A stretch of 20,538 bases of DNA. It comes from Pedobacter sp. (GTDB lineage: Bacteria > Bacteroidota > Bacteroidia > Sphingobacteriales > Sphingobacteriaceae). Shown piece by piece: positions 6,585 through 15,703 of the stretch. The stretch lies in assembly GCA_004295885.1 (NCBI GenBank), contig SEDG01000013.1, positions 1 through 20,538 of the forward strand. The letters are read 5' to 3'. Below the pieces are notes generated by a model. It made no database searches. It was not told where the DNA came from and saw only the letters and a program-made list of their open reading frames with translations. A program made the position numbers and the translations under genes. How positions within the stretch are numbered: position 1 is the first letter of the stretch; each line of letters starts with the position of its first letter.

Positions 6585-8846
6585 CTACTTTCCCGCATAG
6601 GTTAGTTTTTTGGTTTTTCCAGCGATGGTGATGTTAAATTCTCCAGGCTCTGTAATCCATTTCATGTTTTTACCAATAAAAGCGAGATCCCTGGCGTAAA
6701 GCGTATATGATACTTCCTTGGTTTGCCCTGCCTCTAACGCTACTTTTTTAAAATCCCTTAACCTCCTAACCGACGGCGTTATTGATGCGATTAAATCCGA
6801 ACTGTACATTTCTACGGTTTCCTTGCCTGCCATTTTCCCAATGTTCGTAATCGAGATGGTAACCGTTATAGGCTTGGTTGCGGTCAACTTATCCGAAGAG
6901 AAACGGAGGTTACTGTAAGTATAGTTGGTGTAGCTCAAGCCAAATCCAAATGCAAATTGCGGGTTAAACTCTTCCGAATATATTTGTGGACTGGCACTCT
7001 CAAATACCTCGTCAAGGTATTTATGGTCGTAAGTGGCTATAGAATTCGGATTTCGAGGATAGGTGATCGGCAATTTGCCTGATGGGTTGTAATCTCCAAA
7101 AAGCACATCTGCAATTGCATCAGCACCTTTGACACCAGGCCAGTAAGCCAAGATAATCCCGCTAAGCAAGGGCTCTATCTTCCTCATTAATCTCGGTCTG
7201 CCTTCTGTAAGAACTGCAACAATGGGTATGTTAAGCTTGCTTAGCTCAATAACTAACTTTAACTGGTTCTCGGGTAATTCAAGGTCTTCTATATTTCCAG
7301 GCGTTTCGGCATAAGCGTCTTCTCCTAGGCACACAACGATTTGGTCTGCCCCCTTGGCAGCTGCAACTGCAGCAGCAATTTGGTCATTTCCTTTAAAGTC
7401 AGTACCAGGTTCATAGGTAAGGTCTTTGGCTTTTTGCTTCACTGCAGCCAATATGGTGAGTTGGTTCTTGTCGAAATAAGCCGAATTTGTGCCTTGCCAT
7501 GAATAAGACCAAGCCCCATTTAGGGTAGTTAAGGAAGCTGCGCCAGGTCCAGTGACGAATATCTTCTTACTCTTGGAAAGGGGAAGTACTTGATCCTTGT
7601 TTTTCAACAAGGTCATTGATTCCCTTGCTGTCTCTAGCGCCACGGTCTGATAGCCAGGTAAGCCAAAGTTTGCTATCGCCTCTTTTTCCACATAAGGATT
7701 ATCAAACAGGCCAAGGTCTTGCTTTAACTGCAATACCCTTCTAACCGATTCATTGATCCTGGCAATCGAGATTCGCTTTTCCTTCACCAGTTCTATGAGA
7801 TATTTGCTAAAGTCCAGGTCCATAGGCACGATACAGAGATCAATACCTGCATCAACAGATTGATAGACAGCTTCTTTGTATGAAGGACTTGTTCTGTGCC
7901 TCTCCGTTAATTTCTTAACGTCCTCCCAATCAGATATAACCACTCCCTTAAAGCCAAGTTCACTTCTTAGTAGTGTAGTTAAGAGGTATTTATTTGAATG
8001 AACCGGTATGCCGTTTACCTCCGCAGAGTTTACCATCACGGTTTTTGTCCCCGCTTTTATGGCTGCCTCAAATGAGGGTAAAAAGTATTCTCGTAAAGTT
8101 ATGTCTGGTATCAAGGCTGATGAACGATCCTTGCCTGAGGTAGGGAGAGAGTAACCGATGAAATGTTTCATGCAGGCGGCGACCGAATTGATGCTTTTTA
8201 AATCTGTTCCCTCATATCCAGCAATTCCAGCTAGGCCCATTTTTTTTACGAGCGTAATATCTTCGCCGAAAGTCTCCGCCAGCCTTGGCCAAAGTGGTTG
8301 CCTGCCCGCATCCAGTACTGGCGAGAAGTTGTACCTGATTCCGCTTGCCCTAACTTCCTTTGCGGTAATCTGTGCCGCAAGTTTTACCAAGTCGGTATTT
8401 CTAGCTGCTGCCAAGCCAAGGTTATGGGGAAAGATCGTTGAACCCAACGTGTAATCAGCACCGTGTACCGCATCAATGGCATAAAGTATAGGTATTTTGA
8501 GTCTAGACTCCTTCATGTTAAGCTCTTGAATCTGGTTTAGCATTTGATGCCAGTTTTGCAAACTATAGGCATGGCCGATAACATTTTGGAAGGAACCTAC
8601 CTTATTGGCAATCATTACCTTTCTCAACTTATCTTTATCAATGGATATGCTCTCGCCGTTTTCGTTAGCCACCATACCTATGGTGATATTTGTCATTTGT
8701 CCAACTTTTTCCTCGAGGGTCATTTTGGAGATGAGGTTTTCAATCTTGTTGCCTGCCGATTGAGCCTTTGTGATTAGCTGGTGTGAAAGCAAGAAACAAA
8801 GTGCAAGGGTTATTTTAGCCGTCTTTTTATTAATTTTTAAGTGCAT
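6585..8846 (-). CDS. GH3 beta-glucosidase/exoglucanase-type (ExoI-like), periplasmic
   Basis: A family 3 glycoside hydrolase of 753 residues that should release terminal beta-linked sugars (glucose or xylose) from oligosaccharides. A signal peptide of about 29 residues ends LITKAQ, with no lipobox. The N-terminal barrel (about 35-390) carries D125 in AIDAVHG, K227-H228 in KHFIGYS and the nucleophile D306 in VVISDWED. The alpha/beta sandwich (about 405-600) carries the likely acid/base E514 in GEDAYAETPG, the arrangement of barley ExoI-like GH3 enzymes and of PUL enzymes such as the xyloglucan-locus GH3B of Bacteroides ovatus. A fibronectin III-like domain closes the protein (about 655-750). 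Length and domains match complete family members. The gene lies 11 bases downstream of a second GH3 of a different subtype, suggesting division of labour between linkages or chain lengths. Confidence 0.92.
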   Translation of the reverse strand: MHLKINKKTAKITLALCFLLSHQLITKAQSAGNKIENLISKMTLEEKVGQMTNITIGMVANENGESISIDKDKLRKVMIANKVGSFQNVIGHAYSLQNWHQMLNQIQELNMKESRLKIPILYAIDAVHGADYTLGSTIFPHNLGLAAARNTDLVKLAAQITAKEVRASGIRYNFSPVLDAGRQPLWPRLAETFGEDITLVKKMGLAGIAGYEGTDLKSINSVAACMKHFIGYSLPTSGKDRSSALIPDITLREYFLPSFEAAIKAGTKTVMVNSAEVNGIPVHSNKYLLTTLLRSELGFKGVVISDWEDVKKLTERHRTSPSYKEAVYQSVDAGIDLCIVPMDLDFSKYLIELVKEKRISIARINESVRRVLQLKQDLGLFDNPYVEKEAIANFGLPGYQTVALETARESMTLLKNKDQVLPLSKSKKIFVTGPGAASLTTLNGAWSYSWQGTNSAYFDKNQLTILAAVKQKAKDLTYEPGTDFKGNDQIAAAVAAAKGADQIVVCLGEDAYAETPGNIEDLELPENQLKLVIELSKLNIPIVAVLTEGRPRLMRKIEPLLSGIILAYWPGVKGADAIADVLFGDYNPSGKLPITYPRNPNSIATYDHKYLDEVFESASPQIYSEEFNPQFAFGFGLSYTNYTYSNLRFSSDKLTATKPITVTISITNIGKMAGKETVEMYSSDLIASITPSVRRLRDFKKVALEAGQTKEVSYTLYARDLAFIGKNMKWITEPGEFNITIAGKTKKLTYAGK

Positions 8847-8857
8847 TATTTTTATTA

Positions 8858-11179
8858 TTAATCTATTAGTTCGAATTTGACTTTTTGGTTATTGATCTGC
8901 ACATAGAAATCCCCGTTTTCCAAGCGTCTGTTGCCATCGGCGTCCGGAAAGCTTAAATCTCTCATTGGGTCAATCTCAAACAGGAAAATTTTTTTCTCGC
9001 CAACTTTTATTTCTTTTTTCTCGAAATACTTTAGTTCCCTTGTTGGTCTGCTTATGGAGGCGTAAGGGTCTGAAATAAACCAGAACGCAGTTTCTTTTCC
9101 ATCCATTTCTCCCGTGTTGCTGACTTCTACCTGCACTGTTAATTTTTGGTTCCTTTTAACAACAGTTTTGTTAATGCTCACTTTGCCATAACTATAATTT
9201 GTGTAGCTAAGGCCATGGCCAAACCAATACATCGGCTCTGATGAGATATCTTGATATCCGCCAAGTTTTGGTCTTGCAGATGATCGCATGTTATAGTAAA
9301 TAGGGATTTGGCCAGTGGCCAGCGGAAAGGTAATGGCCAATTTTCCCGAAGGGTTAACCTTTCCCGAAACGATCTCTGCAACGGCACTACCTCCAGCAAT
9401 ACCTGGTTGCCATATTTCTAGAATGGCATCGGCACTTTTGTCTAATGAGCTGAGCTCTATTGGTCTCCCATTTGAAATTACCAAGACGATGGGTTTTCCG
9501 AGTGTTTTTAAACGAGCTACCAAGCGCTCTTGTATGGCTGGTAAAGCAAGTGTAGACCGTACCGCATTTTCACCGCTCCACTTTTTCATTTCGCCGATAC
9601 ACACCACAATCAATTCTGATTTTCTTGCGGCGGTTAACGCTTCATCGAAACCACTTTCATCATTTCCCTCAAAAGCACAGCCTTTTGCATAGTTAATCGT
9701 GCTGTTATTGCCAATTATTTTGGTGAAGCCATCAAATATAGTTTCTACACTTTCGGCAATCCCTTGGCCTTCCCATGAACCCATTATGTTTACACTGTCC
9801 TTAACCATTGGACCAATCAGTGCAATTTGTTTGGTATTAGGTGAAATAGGCAGGGTTTTATTATTGTTTTTAAGGAGTACCATCGATTCTGAGGCTAGTT
9901 GTGCTGCAATGGCCATACTTTCCTTTTGGTAATAGCGACTTTTTTCGGGCAATTCCTCTACATAAGGTTTGTCGAAAAGGCCCAATCTAAATTTTACCCT
10001 TAGTATTCTCCGCACCGCTTCGTCTAACTGGGCCATCGATATCTTTCCTTCCTTGATTAAGATGGGTAAATTTTCCACGTATACGTTATCAACCATGTCC
10101 ATTTCAACTCCTGCCACAAAAGATTTTTCAGCTGCCTGTTTTTTATCTTTTGCAAATCCCTGGGGAATGAGGTTTTCAACAGATCCCCAGTCAGAGACAA
10201 CAAAGCCATCGTGTTTCCATCGTTTCTTCAGAATCTCCGTTAAGGTGTAGGGGTTTGCCGAAGCTGGAATCCCGCTAATGTCATTAAAGGCGCTCATTAA
10301 TGTAGCGGCACCAGCTTTTACGCCGGCATGGAACGGAGGTAAGAAGTTTTCCCAAAGCGTTTGCGCCGAAACGTCTGCATAATGATAATCTCTTCCTCCC
10401 TCAGAAAGGCTATAGCCAATATAATGCTTTAAACAGGCGGCAATCGAAAATGGGTCTGATAGGTTTTTGCCTTGATAGCCCTTGACTGTAGCCACGCAAA
10501 ACATACTGTTTGCGTAAACGTCTTCCCCGTAGCCTTCTGCAACTCTTCCCCATCTTGCATCTCTGGCAACATCAACCATTGGTGAGAAGGTCCAGTCTAC
10601 CCCAGATAGTTTTGACTCCTTTGCAGCAACCGCCGAAGCTTTGCTAACTAGATCGAGGTTCCAAGAACAGGCTTGTGCCAGCGGGATAGGGTATACCGTT
10701 CGGTAACCGTGTATCACATCAAAACCCATCAAGATGGGAATCCCAAGTCTCGAACCTTCAATTGCCTTTCGCATGATTTGGTTTCGGTAAACAGGGTTAA
10801 TGCTTCTATAGATCAACGAACCTATTTCTGGTCTAACGGCTTTTTCTATCGCTTCAATATTGTTCTCATTTGCATTTTTGCCATAAGTCCACTGGTTTGT
10901 CTGAAGTATTTTTTCCTCCACTGTCATTCTTTTGAGCAGGTCTTGAATCCTGTTTTCGATAGAAGCCTCTTTTTGCCGATAAATAGGTATTGCAGTTGTT
11001 TTATGCTGCTGTGCCTTACCCTGCTGCGTAAGGATCAACATCAACGAACCACAACAAATCATTGTTTGTCTGGGTTTCCACCCACCGCAGGCTCTTTTGG
11101 AAAATGTCTTTTTTGCAAGGCAGATCAATTTCAGGTAACCATTTGTGGCCACGTAGCGCATTGAGGATAGTGAACTCAT
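8858..11179 (-). CDS. bglX: GH3 beta-glucosidase, BglX-like, exported
   Basis: First gene of the minus-strand operon, 773 residues. It is a family 3 beta-glucosidase (or beta-xylosidase) of the BglX type. Barrel motifs are MGFDVIHGYRTVYPIPLAQA (D154), FSPMVDVARDARWGR, K251-H252 and nucleophile D330 in FVVSDWGSV. The sandwich domain contains GEMKKWSGENAVRST, where E537 lines up with the acid/base Glu in BglX MAHEASSRT. A fibronectin III-like domain ends the protein (about 675-770). The N-terminus is odd: about 56 residues precede the mature part, and the hydrophobic core (about 40-51, MICCGSLMLILT) comes late, after a basic stretch. Alternative starts are Met7 (11161) and Met40 (11062); Met40 would leave no positive charge before the core, so a longer start is kept. 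The gene faces the sensor/regulator gene across a 337-base divergent region, so the operon promoter should lie there. Confidence 0.91.
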   Translation of the reverse strand: MSSLSSMRYVATNGYLKLICLAKKTFSKRACGGWKPRQTMICCGSLMLILTQQGKAQQHKTTAIPIYRQKEASIENRIQDLLKRMTVEEKILQTNQWTYGKNANENNIEAIEKAVRPEIGSLIYRSINPVYRNQIMRKAIEGSRLGIPILMGFDVIHGYRTVYPIPLAQACSWNLDLVSKASAVAAKESKLSGVDWTFSPMVDVARDARWGRVAEGYGEDVYANSMFCVATVKGYQGKNLSDPFSIAACLKHYIGYSLSEGGRDYHYADVSAQTLWENFLPPFHAGVKAGAATLMSAFNDISGIPASANPYTLTEILKKRWKHDGFVVSDWGSVENLIPQGFAKDKKQAAEKSFVAGVEMDMVDNVYVENLPILIKEGKISMAQLDEAVRRILRVKFRLGLFDKPYVEELPEKSRYYQKESMAIAAQLASESMVLLKNNNKTLPISPNTKQIALIGPMVKDSVNIMGSWEGQGIAESVETIFDGFTKIIGNNSTINYAKGCAFEGNDESGFDEALTAARKSELIVVCIGEMKKWSGENAVRSTLALPAIQERLVARLKTLGKPIVLVISNGRPIELSSLDKSADAILEIWQPGIAGGSAVAEIVSGKVNPSGKLAITFPLATGQIPIYYNMRSSARPKLGGYQDISSEPMYWFGHGLSYTNYSYGKVSINKTVVKRNQKLTVQVEVSNTGEMDGKETAFWFISDPYASISRPTRELKYFEKKEIKVGEKKIFLFEIDPMRDLSFPDADGNRRLENGDFYVQINNQKVKFELID

Positions 11180-11319
11180 TTTACAGGAAGTAGTTGTTTA
11201 TAATTTGGTTTAATAATCTTATGGCAAACATGATAAGATATTTACAAGTTATAGGGCTATAGACGTGCTAATTGAGGGTGTATAACGTATTTTTTGTCTT
11301 TTATAGGCATTAAAATCAA

Positions 11320-11338
11320 CTAAAAAGCCTTTTTTTAG
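11320..11338. repeat. Inverted repeat in the divergent promoter region
   Basis: CTAAAAA (11320-11326) and TTTTTAG (11332-11338) are exact reverse complements around a 5-base loop. No gene ends here, so a terminator role is unlikely unless it attenuates one of the divergent transcripts. It could be an operator or a chance feature of A/T-rich DNA. Confidence 0.35.
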
Positions 11339-11397
11339 CTATCAAATCACTTTTTCATTTATAAAGCTTCGGAGATGAGAACATTTCACTTGGCACA

Positions 11398-11427
11398 ATT
11401 GATCGCCCATACATATAGCTATGTTTG
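11398..11427 (+). promoter_or_regulatory. Candidate Bacteroidota-type promoter for the hybrid sensor/regulator gene
   Basis: TATGTTTG at 11420-11427 matches the -7 element TAnnTTTG recognised by the main sigma factor of Bacteroidota. ATTG at 11398-11401, 18 bases upstream, is close to the -33 TTTG element. Transcription would begin near 11434, giving a leader of roughly 80 bases. This is a motif match only. Confidence 0.5.
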
Positions 11428-11516
11428 GATATGGACTGATGATAATGGAAGAAACGTTTTTGATTTGTGTTTTTAATTGTGTTGCTTTAGTCAATAATAA
11501 CCAGATATAGGCTTTG

Positions 11517-14500
11517 ATGAATTTAGGTAAGTATTGCTTTTTTGTATTTTTCTTTTTCAGCTCAGTCTACCTGAGGGCACAAACGCTTAATTTTAAGCAT
11601 ATTTCCTATAAGGAAGGGCTTGTACAAAGCCCAATCTCCACATTGATACAAGATGACAGGGGATTTATCTGGTTTGGAAACTTTAAGGGTTTAACTAGGT
11701 ATGATGGCTATGAATTCAAAACTTTTATATTTGATGAAAAAGATGTTAAAAGCCTAAGCAGCAATAGGGTAAATGTAATTTATCAAGACACCAGGAAAAA
11801 TCTTTGGATAGCAACCGCTAATGGCTTCAACCTGTACCAGAAAAACACCGAAAATTTTAAACGCATTGATATCCTTGAGATAAAGGGAGGTAGAAATTAC
11901 ATTTCATCTCTGGTTGAGGACGGCGAAGGTAACATGTGGGTCGGCACCTTTGCTGGTATTCGAAGGTTAAACAAAAAAACGCTCAGACTAGAAGAAGTTT
12001 TTAGCTCACCAGAAGATGAGGCTTTGGCAAGTAAGGCCATCTTCTCCTTATTTTTAGATAAGGATAAAAATATTTGGGCTGGTACAAAGCTGGGGATTAG
12101 GCGATTTGACCCTAAAACAGTTAAGCAACTTCCATTGCCAGCTTCTTTTGCTGATGTTAAGGAACTGAAGGTTTTGGTAACCAAGCAAGGTAACGATGGT
12201 AAGTTCTGGTTCGGAACCGAAACTGGGGGAGTCTTTAGCTTTAGTGAAGGCGAAAATACAGTCACCACCTATACTTCGGATTTGAATAACCCTGCCACCC
12301 TTACTTCAAACTGGGTAAAGGATATATTGATTTATGACAAGGCCCATATTTGGTTTGCCACAAGAAATGGCATCAGCATCTTAGATACCGAAACTGGTAA
12401 ATTCTCCAACCACAGGCACGATCCTGCTAACTTAAACAGCTTAAGCGATAATTCCATTTGGAGTTTTTTCAAAGATAGGGCAGGCTGTGTTTGGGTAGGT
12501 ACATTTGCTGGCGGCATTAACTTTTATTATAGGGGAAATGCAAACTTCAAGAACATTGGAGAAAGCATAGGCGGTAACCTAGGTTTGAATCATCCCTTGG
12601 TAAATGCGGTTTCAGAAGACAAGGACGGCTCTTGGTGGATCGGAACCTTTGGCGGCGGCTTGGGACACATCAGTGCAGATCGGAAAAATAGTGAGCATTT
12701 CTATGTGCGTTCTAGCACCCAGTCTAGAACAAGGAACGGAATAAAGTCACTTGCAGATGATGGCAGAGGGAATTTATGGATTGGTTCGCTTGATGGTCTG
12801 GGGCTCTTTAATAAAGAAAATAAAACCTTTAGCTACTTCAATATTCCAGTAAAAGATGGTAAGCTGAGCGAGAACCTCATCTGCGCTATCTTGCCTGAAG
12901 GTGAGGGAGCCTGGATTGGTACCAATGGTGGCGGATTAAGGTATGTCTTGAAAAACGGAACATCTACTTTAGCAATCAGAAAAGAAGATTCCATAGAAAG
13001 TGGCCTGCCGCTAAGTGACAATTTTGTTTCTGCAATTATAAGGGACCAAAAAGGGAACTTATGGGTTGGCACACAGAATGGACTTGATTATTTCGATATA
13101 AAACAGAGGCTGTTTACCAAGGCCTACAAAAAAATCAGGAATACCAAATATCAAATTAATAATAGTAACATAACTACACTTTTCATAGACAGCAAGAAAC
13201 GCCTCTGGATTGGTACAGAAGGTGGTGGATTGAATTACTATGATGAAAAGACAGAAAGGTTTTATGCCATTGGCAAGAGCTTAGGTTTGGGAGATGATGT
13301 TGTACATGCCATCGTCGAGGATGATCAACATCATTTATGGCTAAGTACAGATCTCGGGATCTATAAGGTAATGTTCAAATCTTTTCAAGTCCCTTTCTTA
13401 GAGAAGAATCTTAATATCATTGCCTATTCGGCAAGTGATGGGTTGATCAGTAACCAGTTTTCGAACAATGCGGCAATAAAATTGCGTACTGGAGAACTGC
13501 TTTTTGGCGGCATGAATGGTTTATCCGCTTTCTATCCTGAAAAAATCATCAAAAATGGTTTGGCACCCAAGGTAGCCATTACAAAGGTGTTGGTTAATAA
13601 CCGAGAAGTTGGGATAGGCCAGAAGGACTCTCCGCTTCCAAGATCAATTGTTGAAGCTTCGACAATTGTGGTGCCTTATGACTATGCGAACCTGAGCTTT
13701 ACCTTTTCGGCCCTTAATTTCATAAGCCAGGAAAATAACCAATATGCCTATATGTTGGAAGGTTTGTCCAATGATGAGGAATGGAAAGAAATTGGAACAC
13801 AAAGAACCGTGAATTTCGCAAACCTGTCGCCAGGATCCTATATATTTAAAGTAAAAGCCTCGAACAATGATCAGGTTTGGGGAGATTTTTACAGGTCATT
13901 AAAGATAACGGTTTTACCTCCGTGGTGGGCTACCTGGTGGGCGTATCTATTATATTTTGTAGGTATTGGAGCAGTGCTGATAACGATTTTGCGTTTCTTG
14001 AGAAATAGGGCGATTTTAAAAAGGGACTTATACCTGGAACACCTCCATAACTTAAGGCAAGATGAGTTATATAAAATGAAGCTTAATTTCTTCACGAATA
14101 TATCTCATGAGATCAGAACACCGCTTACCTTGATTCTTGGTCCGTTAGAAAAATTGATCACTGGAGCAGAAAGTCCAGCTGTTTCTAAATCCTTGCGCCT
14201 GATAAAGAGCAATGCAGATAGGTTGATGAAACTAGTTACCGAGCTACTCGATTTTAGAAAGGCAGAAGAAGGTCATCTAAAAATTCAGTGCGAGGTAAGT
14301 GACATTGTTGCGTTTTGTAGAGATATCTTTGGCTTTTTCGAAAATGCTGCGATGTCTAGAAATATGGAATATAATTTTGTTTCTCCCGAAGATACAATCC
14401 CAGCTTATTTCGATAAGAATCAACTCGAAAAGGTCATTTTTAACCTCTTGTCAAATGCCTTTAAGTTTACTGATGATGGCGGACGCATAACATTATCGGT

Positions 14501-15650
14501 AAATAACCCGGATGAAGATCAGGAATGGGTAACAATTGTGGTGTCTGATAATGGAAAGGGAATACCAGAGGGGCTCAAGGACAAGCTTTTTGAGAGTTTC
14601 TTCCAAGTAGACGATAGAGGTAGGCAAAACATAGGAAGCGGAATTGGGCTTGCATTGTCAAAAAGCATAGTCGAGCTTCATGAGGGCACTTTGAAGGTAG
14701 AAAGTGAATCTTCATCAGGCAACCAAACGGCATTTACGATATTGCTTCCAAGAAGACATGGAAATTTGGCGGTTACTGAATTGATTTCTAGGCAACCGTT
14801 AGTTGAGGATGATACGGTTGCTAATGATATGCAAGTTCAGGTAAACACTGCTGGGGTTTGCGTAGATGGATTTAGGGAAACGACCTATAAGATTATGCTC
14901 GCTGAAGATAATGATGAGTTAAGGGAATTTATCAGTGATAGCCTGAGAGATAGTTACCAGGTCATAGAATTTGCTAACGGTGAAAAAGCTTGGGCGTCGC
15001 TAGCACAGGAATTGCCTGACCTGATTATTAGTGACATCATGATGCCTGGAATAGATGGGCTTGAATTCTGCAAAAGGGTTAAGCTAAATGAGGCTACCAA
15101 TCATATACCCTTCATTTTATTAACGGCGAAAGCATCGGTGGAAAATCAAATGGATGGTTTGTCAATTGGAGCTGACGTTTATATATCCAAACCCTTTAAT
15201 TTTATGATCCTGGCTCAAAACATCAAGAATTTGATTAGGGCACAAGAAATACTTAGAGAGAAGTTTACGCAAAGAATCGTGTTAGAACCAACAAATATGG
15301 TGATTACCACACCAGAAGAAAAGTTTATACACAAGCTTATGGAAATCATAGACAAGCGACTCGATGACTCACTCTTTGATGTTAATGCGTTGGTTAGTGA
15401 GATTGGGATGAGTAGGACAGTTCTTTATAAAAAGGTACAGACACTTACCAATTTTCCCGTTGCTGACTTGATTAAACAGATGAGGTTGAAAAGGGCAGCA
15501 ACCTTGTTAAAAACCACTTCATTCAATATTTCTGAGATAACCTTTATGGTTGGCCTTAACGATAGGAAACATTTTAGCAAGGAATTTAAGAAGCAATATG
15601 ACCTTACCCCATCAGAGTATGTGAAGGTTCATAAAGAATCAAATGCTTAA
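11517..15650 (+). CDS. Hybrid two-component system sensor/regulator (HTCS) of the PUL
   Basis: A one-protein two-component system of 1377 residues controlling the locus. A signal peptide or anchor (1-22, ending LRAQ) leads to about 14 Reg_prop blades (roughly 25-700; repeats such as GNLWVGTQNGL, KRLWIGTEGGGL), which should fold as two seven-bladed periplasmic propellers. Then come a Y_Y_Y domain (about 725-795), a membrane segment (about 808-830), a histidine kinase with H864 in ISHEIRTPL, an ATPase domain (N-box near 970; SDNGKGI; GSGIGLALS) and a receiver domain (E1130, D1131, phosphoacceptor D1173 in SDIMMPG, K1225). An AraC-type DNA-binding domain lies at about 1275-1377. Every module looks intact. 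HTCS propellers bind the oligosaccharide cue and the AraC domain activates susCD and hydrolase genes. A TTG at 11514 precedes the ATG in frame; the ATG at 11517 is preferred. Its position between the divergent GH operon and susCD suggests it regulates both. Confidence 0.95.
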   Translation: MNLGKYCFFVFFFFSSVYLRAQTLNFKHISYKEGLVQSPISTLIQDDRGFIWFGNFKGLTRYDGYEFKTFIFDEKDVKSLSSNRVNVIYQDTRKNLWIATANGFNLYQKNTENFKRIDILEIKGGRNYISSLVEDGEGNMWVGTFAGIRRLNKKTLRLEEVFSSPEDEALASKAIFSLFLDKDKNIWAGTKLGIRRFDPKTVKQLPLPASFADVKELKVLVTKQGNDGKFWFGTETGGVFSFSEGENTVTTYTSDLNNPATLTSNWVKDILIYDKAHIWFATRNGISILDTETGKFSNHRHDPANLNSLSDNSIWSFFKDRAGCVWVGTFAGGINFYYRGNANFKNIGESIGGNLGLNHPLVNAVSEDKDGSWWIGTFGGGLGHISADRKNSEHFYVRSSTQSRTRNGIKSLADDGRGNLWIGSLDGLGLFNKENKTFSYFNIPVKDGKLSENLICAILPEGEGAWIGTNGGGLRYVLKNGTSTLAIRKEDSIESGLPLSDNFVSAIIRDQKGNLWVGTQNGLDYFDIKQRLFTKAYKKIRNTKYQINNSNITTLFIDSKKRLWIGTEGGGLNYYDEKTERFYAIGKSLGLGDDVVHAIVEDDQHHLWLSTDLGIYKVMFKSFQVPFLEKNLNIIAYSASDGLISNQFSNNAAIKLRTGELLFGGMNGLSAFYPEKIIKNGLAPKVAITKVLVNNREVGIGQKDSPLPRSIVEASTIVVPYDYANLSFTFSALNFISQENNQYAYMLEGLSNDEEWKEIGTQRTVNFANLSPGSYIFKVKASNNDQVWGDFYRSLKITVLPPWWATWWAYLLYFVGIGAVLITILRFLRNRAILKRDLYLEHLHNLRQDELYKMKLNFFTNISHEIRTPLTLILGPLEKLITGAESPAVSKSLRLIKSNADRLMKLVTELLDFRKAEEGHLKIQCEVSDIVAFCRDIFGFFENAAMSRNMEYNFVSPEDTIPAYFDKNQLEKVIFNLLSNAFKFTDDGGRITLSVNNPDEDQEWVTIVVSDNGKGIPEGLKDKLFESFFQVDDRGRQNIGSGIGLALSKSIVELHEGTLKVESESSSGNQTAFTILLPRRHGNLAVTELISRQPLVEDDTVANDMQVQVNTAGVCVDGFRETTYKIMLAEDNDELREFISDSLRDSYQVIEFANGEKAWASLAQELPDLIISDIMMPGIDGLEFCKRVKLNEATNHIPFILLTAKASVENQMDGLSIGADVYISKPFNFMILAQNIKNLIRAQEILREKFTQRIVLEPTNMVITTPEEKFIHKLMEIIDKRLDDSLFDVNALVSEIGMSRTVLYKKVQTLTNFPVADLIKQMRLKRAATLLKTTSFNISEITFMVGLNDRKHFSKEFKKQYDLTPSEYVKVHKESNA

Positions 15651-15703
15651 ATAGGTAACAATGCCTTTATCTCACCCAATTACTTTTTCTTCGCTTGTTA
15701 GCT

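Larger units (their letters stand above)
11180..11516. other. Divergent intergenic region between the GH operon and the sensor/regulator
   Basis: This A+T-rich stretch of 337 bases has no convincing gene. It must hold the promoters of the seven-gene minus-strand operon and of the plus-strand regulator. A good Bacteroidota-type promoter is visible for the regulator. For the minus-strand operon only a weak candidate is seen: CATGTTTG read on the minus strand, within about 11224-11231, one mismatch from the -7 element TAnnTTTG and without a well-spaced -33 element. A 7-bp inverted repeat lies at 11320-11338. Confidence 0.6.

Noticed and set aside
9315..9692. 125-codon plus-strand open frame
   Set aside because: It is antisense to the GH3 sandwich domain; its composition reflects the opposite strand.
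10673..11164. 163-codon plus-strand open frame
   Set aside because: It lies wholly opposite the BglX-like GH3 gene, which has clear family motifs; the antisense frame is rich in Cys, Phe and Leu and matches nothing.
11514..11516. TTG start for the hybrid sensor/regulator
   Set aside because: An ATG follows immediately and gives an equally good signal peptide; a TTG start is less likely.
11897..13072. Several minus-strand open frames within the propeller region of the sensor
   Set aside because: They share a repetitive Pro/Ser-rich composition caused by the antisense of the Reg_prop repeats, not separate genes.
11681..13370. Regular repeats every 150 bases or so, considered as a DNA repeat array
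   Set aside because: They are degenerate at the DNA level and correspond to protein beta-propeller blades; no CRISPR-like exact repeats are present.
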